In this document: in pieces, positions 18,076-27,194 of the stretch
Numbering within the stretch: the first letter of the stretch is position 1
How the letters are laid out: each line of letters begins with the position of its first letter
NCBI GenBank assembly: GCA_024279035.1
Contig: JAJRSA010000031.1
Coordinates: 1 to 64,000 of the forward strand
Direction: 5' to 3'
DNA: 64,000 bases
Source: Alphaproteobacteria bacterium
Lineage (GTDB): Bacteria > Pseudomonadota > Alphaproteobacteria > Micavibrionales > Micavibrionaceae
Translations under genes and position numbers: made by a program
The notes under the pieces: generated by a model
Databases searched by the model: none
Seen by the model: the letters and a program-made list of their open reading frames with translations, nothing else
What the model was told of the DNA's origin: nothing

Positions 18076-19598
18076 CTATAGCCCTTTCTTTCTAAGGTAT
18101 ACATCGTAGATAACATGTCCCTCATCATTGAAACGCTCTTCGTTCAATGAGAAGGAGACACTCTCTTCTTGTCTATAGTGCGTCGTGATGTAGTCCTGTA
18201 AAGGATCGCCGTGATACAGGTTTAAAAGATTTATATCTTGATATGAATCATTGAAGAGGAGAATGGTTTGAGGGCGATAGGATTTGAAATCCTGATGTAA
18301 ATGATCTTCAAGAAGGTCTTTATAGCGCGTGGCTTTTTCAGGCTCTGTTTTACTTAAAAGAAGAAGGCTTGGCACGAACCATGTACTGGAAAAGCGACTG
18401 GCCATTTGAATGTTTTGATGAAGAAGGGTGGAGACAATCAAATTGGTGCTCCAAATTTCAATAAAAAGAGAAGAGCCTTGTGCGTTTTCATGAATAACGC
18501 TGCAAAGGGTGTGTGTGTGTAGGTCTCTACATTCAGGGTCTTGGTACGCTCTGATGTAAAAGTAAGACCGTATAAAGCCAGAATAAGTATAAAGGCAAAC
18601 CCCATAGAGAAGATCGTGTGATGTTTTTGAAGGGGGCGTGTGATGAAACTCCACAAACAAAGGAGAGTAGCGGGGAGAAGAAAACTAAAAATAGGGAGGA
18701 GATGAACAGAAAACCCTTTGGCTTGGATCACAACAGGAATAAGGGAGAGGAGCGCCATAAAGGCAAAGAGAAACCCTATCTCTTTCTCCTTTGTGTGAGA
18801 GTCTTGTGCCCACATAAAAACAAGGAGGCAGAGGGAAAAGAGCCCAAATCCTCCTCCAATCAAGACAATCCGTTCAGACACAATCGAGGCATAGAGATCA
18901 ACCGCAAGAGGAAGTATTTCTTTTATGTATTCAGGAAAGAATATAAGCGTGACAGACCCATAAAGGAGCGTTCCGATAGACAGATATATAAAATCAGGGT
19001 CTTTAAGAATGGAGAGCGATCGTTTTTTGTAAAGGCGATGGGCCAGCATGAGGACAGGAAGTAGTCCAAAGTGGGGCTTAATTAGAAGAAAAGGGGTAGA
19101 GAGAATCAACGCCGTATGAATTTTAAATTTAGAGGAAGAATGACTCATTGTAAGAGCGTATTGTGCTAAAATAAAAACAGGGAGCATCATCGCAATGAGA
19201 TGATCTTTTTGTCCAAATTCTGCCAAAGGAATGAAGGTAATAGAGATAAGGTACCCTATTAACAAAATATTTTTAGTATCTGATTTATAATAATTAAGAA
19301 AGGAGTTTAAAGACCAAAAAGAAAGAAAGAGAAGCCCTCCTGTATAGAGAGTATAAGACAAAACTTTATCAGCATTGAGAAGATCTGAAATCCATATCAC
19401 AGGGCTATAAATCATATAGCTCATAGGGGGGTTATTATCCCAATACCCTTCTCCCATAGGAATATGATTAAGAAATTTTTCAGCGGCGAGCATCAACCAT
19501 GCCCCATCCGCAGGAATTCTGATGTGAGTTTGAAAAAACACCCATGTGAGCAGAAAGAGACTGAACAATGCAAATGAAAAAGATGTCGTTCTCTTCAT
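18076..19598 (-). pseudogene. Frameshifted GT-C type membrane glycosyltransferase paralogue
   Basis: Two overlapping frames (18438-19598 and 18076-18660) together match the GT-C enzyme at 10222-11865. The first gives the membrane part, with YWDNNPPMSYMIYSPVIWI in the first loop and about ten hydrophobic segments. The second gives the soluble tail, where ASRFSSTWFVPSLL matches TSRFASHWFLPSIL of the paralogue. The switch must occur near 18460-18475, at CTTCTCTTTTTATTG, and needs a -1 shift. The total of 1523 bases is one short of a multiple of three, so a single lost base (or a sequencing error) explains it. It sits between cobS and cobT, 12 bases after cobS and 3 before cobT. Confidence 0.75.
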
Positions 19599-19610
19599 GG
19601 GTCTATGTCC

Positions 19611-20621
19611 CTATAGATCAACACCAAAACACCGTTGGTAATATTCAGAGATGATCATGTGTTCCATCTCATCACATTTATTGAGGAAGCTCATTTTAAA
19701 AGCCTCTTCTCTGTTTTTGAAGATGGCTGTGTTTTCGATCCAGCTTAGAACGGTACGAGGGGACATAACGGTTGAAATATCTCCATTTTTAAATCCTTCT
19801 CGTGTGAGGGAGGCTAATTGCACCATGGCAGAAATGTCTTCTTTGCCTTGTTTCGTCTTCATGTCTGGATTTTTAGCCAGCATAATGCCAACCTCATCCT
19901 TATGGGAGAGATAGTTGAGTACCGTGACAATATTCCATCGATCCATTTGCCCTTGGTTGAGTTGCTGTGTCCCATGATAAAGCCCTGAAGAATCTCCGAG
20001 CCCAACTGTATTGGTGGTGGAAAAGAGTCGAAAGGCAGGGTGAGGGCGGATCACGGTGTTTTGATCCAAAAGCGTCAGCCGTCCTTCAGCCTCAAGAACA
20101 CGTTGAATCACAAACATGACATCTGGGCGTCCCGCATCATATTCATCAAAGACAAGCGCCACAGGGTTTTGTAACGCCCACGGGAGAAGACCTTGCTTGT
20201 ACTCTGTGATTTGCTTACCCTCTTTGAGGGTGATCATATCTTTCCCTAAAAGATCGAGGCGACTAATATGGCTATCTAAATTAATACGGACACACGCCCA
20301 GTTTAAACGCGCTGCCACTTGTTCTATATGTGTTGATTTTCCTGTGCCGTGATATCCTTGAATCATGACCCGTCGATTGTGAGAAAATCCAGCCAGAATG
20401 GCCTTGGTTGTCGTCGGATCAAACTGATAAGTTTTGTCAATTTTAGGAATATTGGGGTTTTGGTCATTCAAAAACCCTGGAACCTCCCAGTCTTCATCAA
20501 CCCCAAAAAGATCTCGGACAGAAAACTTGGTGTCTGGGATCGTCGTATATTTTCCACTATTCGACTCAAGTTGCGTGACATCAAACGAGGCAGAAATGGG
20601 TTCATTATCTTGTTGGGGCAC
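19611..20621 (-). CDS. cobS: CobS-like AAA+ ATPase, cobaltochelatase subunit
   Basis: The 336-residue MoxR-type AAA+ protein is the motor partner of CobT. Walker A is IQGYHGTGKSTHIEQVA (about residues 91-107), Walker B is VALVFDEYDAGRPDV, and STTNTVGLGDSSGLYHGT with the QLNQGQMDRW segment is the typical CobS sensor region. The N-terminus FSVRDLFGVDEDWEVPGF is also family-like. The gene lies 14 bases after the J-domain gene. The DnaJ-cobS-cobT order with bolA facing away is common in alphaproteobacteria; here it is interrupted by a broken glycosyltransferase gene. Confidence 0.9.
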   Translation of the reverse strand: MPQQDNEPISASFDVTQLESNSGKYTTIPDTKFSVRDLFGVDEDWEVPGFLNDQNPNIPKIDKTYQFDPTTTKAILAGFSHNRRVMIQGYHGTGKSTHIEQVAARLNWACVRINLDSHISRLDLLGKDMITLKEGKQITEYKQGLLPWALQNPVALVFDEYDAGRPDVMFVIQRVLEAEGRLTLLDQNTVIRPHPAFRLFSTTNTVGLGDSSGLYHGTQQLNQGQMDRWNIVTVLNYLSHKDEVGIMLAKNPDMKTKQGKEDISAMVQLASLTREGFKNGDISTVMSPRTVLSWIENTAIFKNREEAFKMSFLNKCDEMEHMIISEYYQRCFGVDL

Positions 20622-20635
20622 GGAAAGAAATCCTT

Positions 20636-21241
20636 TTATTTTGCCATGAGGGATTCATATTTCCCATAGGCTGCTTTTAATATTGTATACGCCATATTGA
20701 TCCCTTTGAGAAGGTCTTCCGACTCTGGATCGTTATGATTGTGATCGGGATGGTATCTTTTTGCTAAAATTTTGTATTCTTTCTTAATTTCTTCAAGCGT
20801 TATAGGGGGGGATAATCCTATAATAGAGAGAGCATTCATTTCAGGAGAGTGTTGTTCAAAAGGAGTATATGTTGTTGTGTCTTCTTTTTCCTCGTGAGAT
20901 GTTGTGCCCTCATAATTTTGATGAACTCTACGATAGAGCTCTTCTTCCATTGTTGTGAATTCTCTATATTTCCATGTCGGACGATCTCCGTAGAAAGCGC
21001 TTGTTACATGTTCTTCAACTTCTGCAGGGTTCATCCCTTCAAAGAAATTCCATGCACGATTATAGTCTGTGATATGGGCAGAACAAAAATGGTGATGGTC
21101 GCTGAGTGAACGGTCACGAGGCGCTTTATGGTCTCCGTCTTTCAGGCATGAGGGCATATCACAAGAAGGTGTATTCTTGTTTTTGTGTTCTGTCTCCTCA
21201 AATTCAGGAGAGTTTGGTTTTAAAAATATCGTTGGCATCAC
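20636..21241 (-). CDS. J-domain protein next to cobS
   Basis: A 201-residue protein with a C-terminal J domain (about residues 135-195): LSIIGLSPPITLEEIKKEYK, then the HPD motif in AKRYHPDHNHND. The N-terminal half carries CDMPSC ... HHHFCSAHITDYNRAWNFF, a cysteine/histidine pattern that may bind zinc, and EGMNPAEVEEHV. Proteins of this type precede cobS in many alphaproteobacteria and probably recruit DnaK; the client is unknown. The upstream ATG-ATG pair leaves a one-residue uncertainty in the start. It diverges from bolA across 52 bases that must hold both promoters. Confidence 0.88.
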   Translation of the reverse strand: MMPTIFLKPNSPEFEETEHKNKNTPSCDMPSCLKDGDHKAPRDRSLSDHHHFCSAHITDYNRAWNFFEGMNPAEVEEHVTSAFYGDRPTWKYREFTTMEEELYRRVHQNYEGTTSHEEKEDTTTYTPFEQHSPEMNALSIIGLSPPITLEEIKKEYKILAKRYHPDHNHNDPESEDLLKGINMAYTILKAAYGKYESLMAK

Positions 21242-21293
21242 TTATTATTATACTCTATTTTGAAGAACGAAGGAAAAATATGAGCGGAGTGGC

Positions 21294-21551
21294 ATGACAA
21301 TTCAAGAGAAAATAGAAGAGATTTTACAAAAAAAATATTCCCCTACATATTTACGCGTAGAAAATAAGAGCGATCTCCATAAAAACCATGCAGGAGACGA
21401 TGGATCAGGAGAAACACACTTTCGTATTGAAATAACTACATCCGTATTCAAAAAATACAATCGTCTGGAATGCCATAGGATGATTTACAAATCATTGAAT
21501 AAACTCATGAATAATCCTATTCATGCGCTTGAGATAGACATTAAAAACTAA
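21294..21551 (+). CDS. BolA-family protein
   Basis: A single BolA domain of 85 residues. The N-terminal helix IQEKIEEILQKKYSPTYLRV, the strand and loop GDDGSGETHFRIEITTSVF and the helix HRMIYKSLNKLMNN match the family, as does the closing IHALEIDIKN. BolA proteins work with monothiol glutaredoxins in iron-sulfur trafficking, or act as regulators. The conserved histidine of THFRIEI and the one in the N-terminal loop (SDLHKNHAG) are possible cluster ligands. The gene diverges from the J-protein. Two near-identical palindromes begin at its stop codon (listed separately). Confidence 0.92.
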   Translation: MTIQEKIEEILQKKYSPTYLRVENKSDLHKNHAGDDGSGETHFRIEITTSVFKKYNRLECHRMIYKSLNKLMNNPIHALEIDIKN

Positions 21552-21582
21552 CCATAGGTTGTAGGCTAGTTAACCATTGGTT
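21550..21582 (+). promoter_or_regulatory. Tandem AACCATNGGTT palindromes, possible operator
   Basis: AACCATAGGTT (21550-21560) and AACCATTGGTT (21572-21582) are both 11-base palindromes (the first with a central mismatch). Their starts are 22 bases apart, about two turns of the helix, so they would face the same side of DNA. They lie about 75 bases before the ribbon-helix-helix gene. RHH proteins often bind such tandem sites, so autoregulation is a reasonable inference, but nothing here proves it. Confidence 0.4.
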
Positions 21583-21656
21583 GTGGATTCGTTACGTCCG
21601 TATTATAAATAAACTCATAAATAAAAACTTAAATTTAAATGCGGGGAAATATTAAA

Positions 21657-22067
21657 ATGCTTAGAGAGCAACAAAATAATATCAATGATAACAGCTTGGA
21701 AGCAAGCCCTTACATCAGTAATGTCTATCAAAAAATGAAGAAAGAATCAAAAGACTCTAAAAGTACATTGGTGAGTAAGAACATCACAATTATGGGACGA
21801 CGCACCTCCGTCCGCTTAGAGCCAGAAATGTGGCGCGCGCTTAAAGAAATTTCCAGACGTGAAAAATGTACGGTGCATGATGTGTGTTCTATGGTGTATC
21901 TGTGTAAGAAGCCACTCTCGTCTTTAACCGCCTCTATTCGTGTGTTTTTGATGCTCTACTACAAAGCAGCCACAACAGAAGAGGGACACGAAAAAGCAAA
22001 ACATGGAAATTTGCGTGATATGAAGCGTCGCGTTATTTCTAAAGAGCCCTCCGCTATAAGTGTTTAG
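21657..22067 (+). CDS. Ribbon-helix-helix domain protein
   Basis: The 136-residue protein has a disordered N-terminus (about 40 residues rich in N, S and K) and then a ribbon-helix-helix-like domain: ITIMGRRTSVRLEPEMWRAL, KEISRREKCTVHDVCSMV, and SLTASIRVFLMLYYKAAT. This matches the group found widely in Rhodospirillales and relatives, presumed DNA-binding. The frame opens at 21639, but GGGGAA before the ATG at 21657 favours the shorter form. The stop overlaps the accA stop on the other strand by four bases. Target genes are unknown; the two palindromes upstream are candidates for its own operator. Confidence 0.8.
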   Translation: MLREQQNNINDNSLEASPYISNVYQKMKKESKDSKSTLVSKNITIMGRRTSVRLEPEMWRALKEISRREKCTVHDVCSMVYLCKKPLSSLTASIRVFLMLYYKAATTEEGHEKAKHGNLRDMKRRVISKEPSAISV

Positions 22068-23008
22068 GCTGCTTTCCGTCCCATTTGAAGGAATTTAGCG
22101 TGACGGGCCTCAACCAACTGGTCGGGAGATAAAGAGGAGAGCTCTTGGAGAGAGTCGCTTATTTTGGCTTGGACGCGGCGGATGGCTTTTTCTTTTTGGC
22201 GATGAGCTCCTCCGAGTGGCTCTTTGACAATGGAATCTATGAGACCGTTTTTGAGCATATCTTCTGCGGTGAGTTTGAGCGCTCCTGCGGCGTCTTTCGC
22301 GTAATCAGCACTCCTCCATAAGATAGAGGCGCAGCCTTCGGGAGAAATCACAGAATAAATAGAATGAGCGAGCATGATAATGCGGTCGGCGGTTGCAATC
22401 GCAATCGCGCCTCCAGAGCCTCCTTCGCCAATAATCGCCGAGACAATAGGGGTCTTGAGATTTAAAGACACTTCGATAGATTTGGCGATGGCTTCGGATT
22501 GTCCTCTCTCTTCTGCGCCAAGACCAGGGTATGCCCCTGCGGTATCAACGAGGGTAATGACAGGAATTTTAAATTGCTCGGCCATCTTCATAAGGCGTTG
22601 GGCTTTTCTATAGCCTTCGGGGCGTGCCATGCCGAAATTATGTTTGAGGCGTGACTCTGTGTCGGCGCCTTTTTCTTGTCCCATAACGACAACGCTTTGG
22701 CCATTAAAGCGTCCTAATCCTCCGATGAGAGCGAGATCTTCTCCAAATAGACGATCTCCTGCCAGAGGGGTGAAATCTTCAATCATGTTTTTGATATAAT
22801 CATGAAAATGAGGACGATCTTTGTGGCGTGCTACTTTTACTTTTTGTGCGGGGGTGAGTTTAGAATAAGTATGTTGAATCAGGCGTTGTGCCTTAATTTC
22901 CATACGACTTATTTCTTCTGCAATATTTAAGGTGTCATCGCTACTGGCATTCCGAAGCTCTCTAATTTTACTCTCAAGCTCAAGGATAGGCTTCTCAAAG
23001 TCTAGCAT
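22064..23008 (-). CDS. accA: Acetyl-CoA carboxylase carboxyltransferase subunit alpha
   Basis: AccA with AccD transfers the carboxyl group from biotin to acetyl-CoA in the first step of fatty acid synthesis. The length of 314 is standard. Typical segments are the N-terminal KIRELRNASSDDTLNIAEEI helix, HFHDYIKNMIEDFTPLAGDR, GRFNGQSVVVMGQEKG, and the oxyanion-hole region IIGEGGSGGAIAIATADRI. A 147-base gap precedes it, with room for a promoter. accD is not in the window. Confidence 0.97.
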   Translation of the reverse strand: MLDFEKPILELESKIRELRNASSDDTLNIAEEISRMEIKAQRLIQHTYSKLTPAQKVKVARHKDRPHFHDYIKNMIEDFTPLAGDRLFGEDLALIGGLGRFNGQSVVVMGQEKGADTESRLKHNFGMARPEGYRKAQRLMKMAEQFKIPVITLVDTAGAYPGLGAEERGQSEAIAKSIEVSLNLKTPIVSAIIGEGGSGGAIAIATADRIIMLAHSIYSVISPEGCASILWRSADYAKDAAGALKLTAEDMLKNGLIDSIVKEPLGGAHRQKEKAIRRVQAKISDSLQELSSLSPDQLVEARHAKFLQMGRKAA

Positions 23009-23155
23009 GGGGATTCTCTGTCAGATAGTTAAAATGTAAGGATGTTTTTAACATGGAATGTTTCTAAATACAAATAAGCGAAGTCTTAATTTTTTTGACC
23101 ATACAGTATATATAGTCCTTTTGATTAAGAATAAGACGCACCCTCCCGCCCACTG

Positions 23156-25734
23156 TCACTCCTTTCCTTTCTTTAGATTGGCCTCAAGATTGTCTCGTAT
23201 AGCTTTAGTCTGCGGATGATCTCCCCCGAGTGTACGCTCTGAGATGTCCAGCGCTTTGCGGTAGAGTGGTTCTGCGTCTTCATGAAGTCCTTGATCGTCC
23301 AGATTATAGGCGAGGTTATTATAGATCTGGGCTGTATCAGAGTGATATATCCCTAAAATCTCTAGCGCCTTGTGGTAGAGTGGCTCTGCCTCTTTATGAT
23401 GTCCCTGATTATCCAGATTACAGGCGAGGTTATTGTAGCTCATGGCTGTAGAGGGATGATTCCCCCCTAAGCTATGTTTCTTGATATCTAGGGATTTGCG
23501 GTGGAGCTCCTCTTCCTCTTTATAACGCTTTTGTGTGCTCAGGTTATAGGCGAGGTTATTGTAGCTCTGGGCTGTATCAGGATGACTCACTCCGAGTTCA
23601 TGTTCTCTGATTCCTAGGGCTTTACGGAAGAGTGGTTCGGCCTCCTCATTACGTCTCTGTGAGTTCAGGTTATAGGCGAGGTTATTATAACTCTGGGCTG
23701 TATTAGGGTGAGTTACCCCGAGCTCATGCTCTCTGATCCCCAGCGCTTTGCGGTGGAGCGTCTCAGCTTCCTGATGACGCCCTTGCGCATCCAGGTTGGC
23801 CGCTAGATTATTATAGCTCTGGGCTGTATTAGGGCAAGCCTCCCCTAACCTGCGCTTATAGATGTTCATCGCTTTGCGGTGGAGCGTTTCAGCTTCCTGA
23901 TGACGCCCTCGCGCGTCCAGATTGGTTGCTAGATTATTATAGCTCTGGGCTGTATCAGGATGATCTACTCCCAGTGTGTATTTCCTGATATCCATCGCTT
24001 TGTGGTAGAGCGTTTCCGCCTCCTGATAACGCCCCTGTAGGTTTAGATTATAGGCCAGATTGTTATAGCTAATCGCCGTATCCAGATGACCTTCATCAAA
24101 ATATTCTTCCGTAAGAGCAAGAGCTTCACGCCATATTTGCTCCCCGATAATATAACGCGCAGCATCTGATATTGTCTTGGATATAGGGGCAAGCCAATCG
24201 ACATACCCTTCAAGGCCAATTTGGCGTCTTAAATAGCTAGCTTCCAGTAGCGCATTGATGGTTTGCTCAGTGATATCCTTTGGGGAAGACACGGTTGCGC
24301 GTTGCTCAAAATGCTCAAACAGGCATGCGCGTGCTTTTTCTTTCTGTGTCTCGTCGAGAGATGTACTAATTATTTCTGACACAGCCTTATGTATAGAAAA
24401 ATAACCATCCTCCCCCTGTGTAATAAAGGAGAGTTTGGTCATATTTTCAAATTGATCATGAGGGAGCGCTGTCCCCATTATCTTCACAACATGAAAGAAG
24501 GATTTTTTATCAAAACGCTGTGCAATGGAGAGGTTCTTGAGGGTGCTTTGAACGGGAAGATCATAGTCACGTAGTAAACTCTCTACCATTTCCCGAGCCC
24601 GTCCTTCAAATGTTTTCTCTCTTAATTGAAACTGAGTACTTGTAATGGTCGAGCCTTTGGCAACGAGCTCGCGCCAATGTTCAACCAATAGGTCAAGAAG
24701 AAGGGGGTGTCCTGCTGTGCCATCTACACTGGCACTGGCAATGATCGCCTTACAAATCTTTTTATCCTCAAGCGGAATCTGATCAAGCCAGCTTTGCGCA
24801 TCCTTTTCAGACAGCCCGCCCAATAAATGTTGAACGCCCTTAAGGTCTTCGACCCAATCATTGTCTTGTGCCCAATGTAGCTTTTCCCGAGAGAAGAAAA
24901 TCGCGAGCAGTCCATTAACTTCTGATATGAATGTCCGCAAACGCCTATCAAACAAATTTTCTTGCATGCGCCCTGTACCTGCTCCGTCCAATACACTTTC
25001 ATATGCATCAATAAGCAACACAAAACGTTCTTCAGGGTTTTTATCTAAGTAATAATTTAGCTCTTTCGCTAGAATCACAGGTAGAAGCTGAGCCAATTCA
25101 TAGGGCTTTTTTAGTTCAGAGCCAATGCTGTAAAGAGCTTTAAAATGATCCCGCGTTCCTTCCAGATATTTTGTTTTACTTTTATCAAAGACCCACCCCC
25201 CTAACTTTTGCAGGGAAGGGCCAAGCCCGGGGATGCTCTCAAGTGTTTCAGAGGCAAGCTCAATCCCTGATTTAATGAGGTCAGGGGAAATAATTTCAAG
25301 CGTTTTCTTTGATTTTGAAAGAAAACCATTCGTAAGTTTTGGGAATTCTTGCTCGGCACGGCTACTTTCCCACAAAAGCGCGAGTGCAATGTCGAAGACA
25401 GGAAATACAATACCGGCTTTGGCAAACTCATTCCTGATCCAGACCATAAATATATCCGGATCACTTTTGCTTTTACCATGTAGATCAAGACGTGCAAATC
25501 TATGGTTTTTATAAATATGCTCCTCTTTATCTATATTCACGCCTAGCCCCAAATTCATCATTTTACGGCTTAAGGCTGTTTTCCCTTGCCCGCCAATGCC
25601 ATGAAAAACGCTCAGGATGGCGCAGTCTGTTGGAATATTTAGGCAGCCTCTTTGAAAAATTGAAGTGGTTCTTCACGGTTCACAAAAATATCACTGGCTT
25701 TTGGCGGGAGAGTAGATCGTCTTGGTTGCGCCAT
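23156..25734 (-). pseudogene. STAND-like P-loop NTPase with TPR repeats, frameshifted
   Basis: The gene seems to start at the ATG at 25734 (MAQPRRSTLPPKASDIFVNR), but this frame stops at 25639-25641 after LQFFKEAA. The downstream frame continues the same protein: it reads NIPTDCAILSVFHGIGGQGKTAL, whose GIGGQGKT is a P-loop, and then stays open to 23156. From its first ATG (25561) the downstream frame alone would give 801 residues without the P-loop. The middle has a Walker B-like RFVLLIDAYE and FSREKLHWAQ; the C-terminal 320 residues are about seven 42-residue kinesin-light-chain-type TPRs. The total of 2579 bases is one short of a multiple of three, which fits one lost base. NTPase-plus-TPR proteins often sense signals or phage; the function here is unknown. 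Confidence 0.75.
23190..24110 (-). repeat. Tandem 126-bp coding repeats (TPR units)
   Basis: About seven copies of a 42-codon unit follow one another, each containing SYNNLAxNL, a short QGRxxEAE stretch and a KAL.I....LG..HP.TAQ tail. One unit near 23330 is about three codons shorter (LEILGIYHSDTAQ). Similarity is high also at DNA level (GGTTATTATAGCT-type blocks recur), so copy number could change by recombination. Confidence 0.85.
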
Positions 25735-25825
25735 GCGTGTGAACCCCTTTTGTTGATCAAGGTGAAGTGTCTTTATATCTCTCTGGTCGGTTTTTGTAAA
25801 GGTGAGCGTAAATACAAATAAGCAT

Positions 25826-25863
25826 AAAAAAACGAGCCTCAAAATAGAGAGGCTCGCTTTTTA
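25826..25863 (-). terminator. Terminator of xerD
   Basis: CGAGCCTC (25833-25840) pairs with GAGGCTCG (25850-25857) around a nine-base loop, with an A run to the left and T run to the right, so it can work in both directions. It lies 17 bases after the xerD stop. Confidence 0.8.
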
Positions 25864-25879
25864 TTTTATATTGTTGTGT

Positions 25880-26869
25880 CTAAGACGCTTTTTTCTTGCT
25901 GAGAGGATGTTTTTCTTCAACAACGTCTTTTTTCTCAGATGTGAGAACATGTGTGTAGATCTGAGTGGTTGTGACATCCGCATGGCCAAGCATTTTCTGG
26001 ACAGAACGGATATCCGCTCCATTTTGAAGAAGATGCGTTGCAAAAGCGTGACGTAAAATGTGAGGGCTCACAACACCAGACTCAAATCCAGCACGATCTG
26101 ACAGATCCTTGAGGAGCTGTGCAAAACGTTGACGTGTTAAATGTCCACTATCCGAAGTCCGAGAGGGGAAAAGCCATTTTGCAAGAGGAGATGTTTTATC
26201 TTCTCCAATAAACTCTTCTCGTGTCTCAAGGTAGGAGAGTAATGCTTTTTGCGCTGTGCTTGTCATGGGTACCATACGCTCATGCCCTGCTTTTCCTGCA
26301 ATCGTGATATATTTCTGATCTTCCCCGATGGCAGACATTGGGAGTCCTACAAGCTCGGACACACGCAATCCTGTCCCATAGAGCATTTCCATCAAGCAGG
26401 TCATACGACGTGCATTTGATTTTTTGCCTTCGCCTGCAATCTTAATAAGGTGAGAAACTTCTTTTTCAGAAATTGTTTTTGGAAGAACACGTTTCTGTTT
26501 TGGGCTGTCAATCGTTGAGGTTGGGTCATCTGTTCTTATATTCTCAGAGATTGTGTAGTTATAAAACTGACGGAGGGCAGACAAGCGACGTGCGATCGTA
26601 CGGCTTGCAATATTTCCGCTTTTTTCTCCTTTGACATGGATACGCTGTGTGAGTTCTTTCACATAGGCCTTGATATCTTCTGTCGTGGCAACTTCAATTT
26701 CTACTTTTGAGTTTCCTTTAAGAAACAAGCTAAAATCTGCAAGGTCGCGCCAATAGGCTTGACGGGTATTCAATGCAGCGTTGCGTTCTGTAAGTAACAT
26801 TTCAATGAATGAATCAACCCACTTCGAGAGGTCTGGTTTTTTCATTGGTGGGCGGCCTGGTCTTGCCAT
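25880..26869 (-). CDS. xerD: XerD-like tyrosine recombinase
   Basis: Xer recombinases resolve chromosome dimers at dif near the terminus with FtsK. The 329-residue protein has the SAM-like N-terminal domain (LLTERNAALNTRQAYWRDL) and all catalytic residues: R in YGTGLRVSELVGLP, K in TIAGKAGHERMVPM, HxxR in SPHILRHAFATHLL, H in MLGHADVTTTQ and the nucleophile Y in IYTHVL. I start it at the ATG at 26869, preceded by AAGGAG; the frame extends to 26935 without support. It faces aroK-aroB across a 325-base gap, an arrangement common in alphaproteobacteria, which favours XerD over XerC. Confidence 0.92.
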   Translation of the reverse strand: MARPGRPPMKKPDLSKWVDSFIEMLLTERNAALNTRQAYWRDLADFSLFLKGNSKVEIEVATTEDIKAYVKELTQRIHVKGEKSGNIASRTIARRLSALRQFYNYTISENIRTDDPTSTIDSPKQKRVLPKTISEKEVSHLIKIAGEGKKSNARRMTCLMEMLYGTGLRVSELVGLPMSAIGEDQKYITIAGKAGHERMVPMTSTAQKALLSYLETREEFIGEDKTSPLAKWLFPSRTSDSGHLTRQRFAQLLKDLSDRAGFESGVVSPHILRHAFATHLLQNGADIRSVQKMLGHADVTTTQIYTHVLTSEKKDVVEEKHPLSKKKAS

Positions 26870-27194
26870 TTCTAGTCTCCTTAAATTATATTTTCTATTT
26901 CTTATGAGCTTAATGCTTATGCTTAAACCCCACATTTTCGATCGAGTATAGACTACTGAAATTATTTCACTTTAGCAATAGCCATATAACCAATCGTTTG
27001 TAGGTATTACATAATGACGACGCTGTGTCAAGCCCTTTTGTTTCCATAGTCAATACTTATTTTTGTAAAATAATTTTTATTTAATATTCTTTGTTTTAGG
27101 CAAGTCTAATCTTATGCATAAGCAAGGTTAGCTTCTTTTTTTAACTCTAGTTTTTTTAGGTGTGCGTTTTTCTTATCAGTGTATATAAAAAGAT
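26870..27194. other. xerD-aroK divergent intergenic region
   Basis: These 325 bases hold no gene. They must contain the promoters of xerD (leftward) and of the aroK operon (rightward). A terminator-like hairpin at 27106-27142 (listed separately) lies just before aroK. The rest is AT-rich without a clear motif. Confidence 0.5.
27106..27142 (+). terminator. Terminator-like hairpin in the aroK leader
   Basis: CTAATCTT (27106-27113) can pair with AAGGTTAG (27124-27131), with one G-T pair and a ten-base loop that includes ATGCAT; TTCTTTTTTT follows. No plus-strand gene lies upstream before xerD, which runs the other way, so if real it would act inside the aroK leader as an attenuator, or end a short transcript. 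The stem is short, so confidence is low. Confidence 0.4.

Noticed and set aside
18460-18475. Programmed -1 frameshift at CTTTTTA in the second GT-C gene
   Set aside because: The heptamer is C-TTT-TTA, not T-TTT-TTA, so the first-site codon does not re-pair well. The gene total is one base short, and the paralogue at 10222-11865 has no shift, so a simple deletion is more likely.
23190-24110. Regularly spaced repeats that could suggest a CRISPR array
   Set aside because: The period is 126 bases, lies in one reading frame and encodes TPR units. There are no unique spacers of 30-40 bases.
25639-25842. Independent 67-residue gene upstream of the TPR NTPase
   Set aside because: Its final 30 residues continue naturally into the P-loop region in the next frame, so it is better seen as the N-terminal part of the same broken gene.
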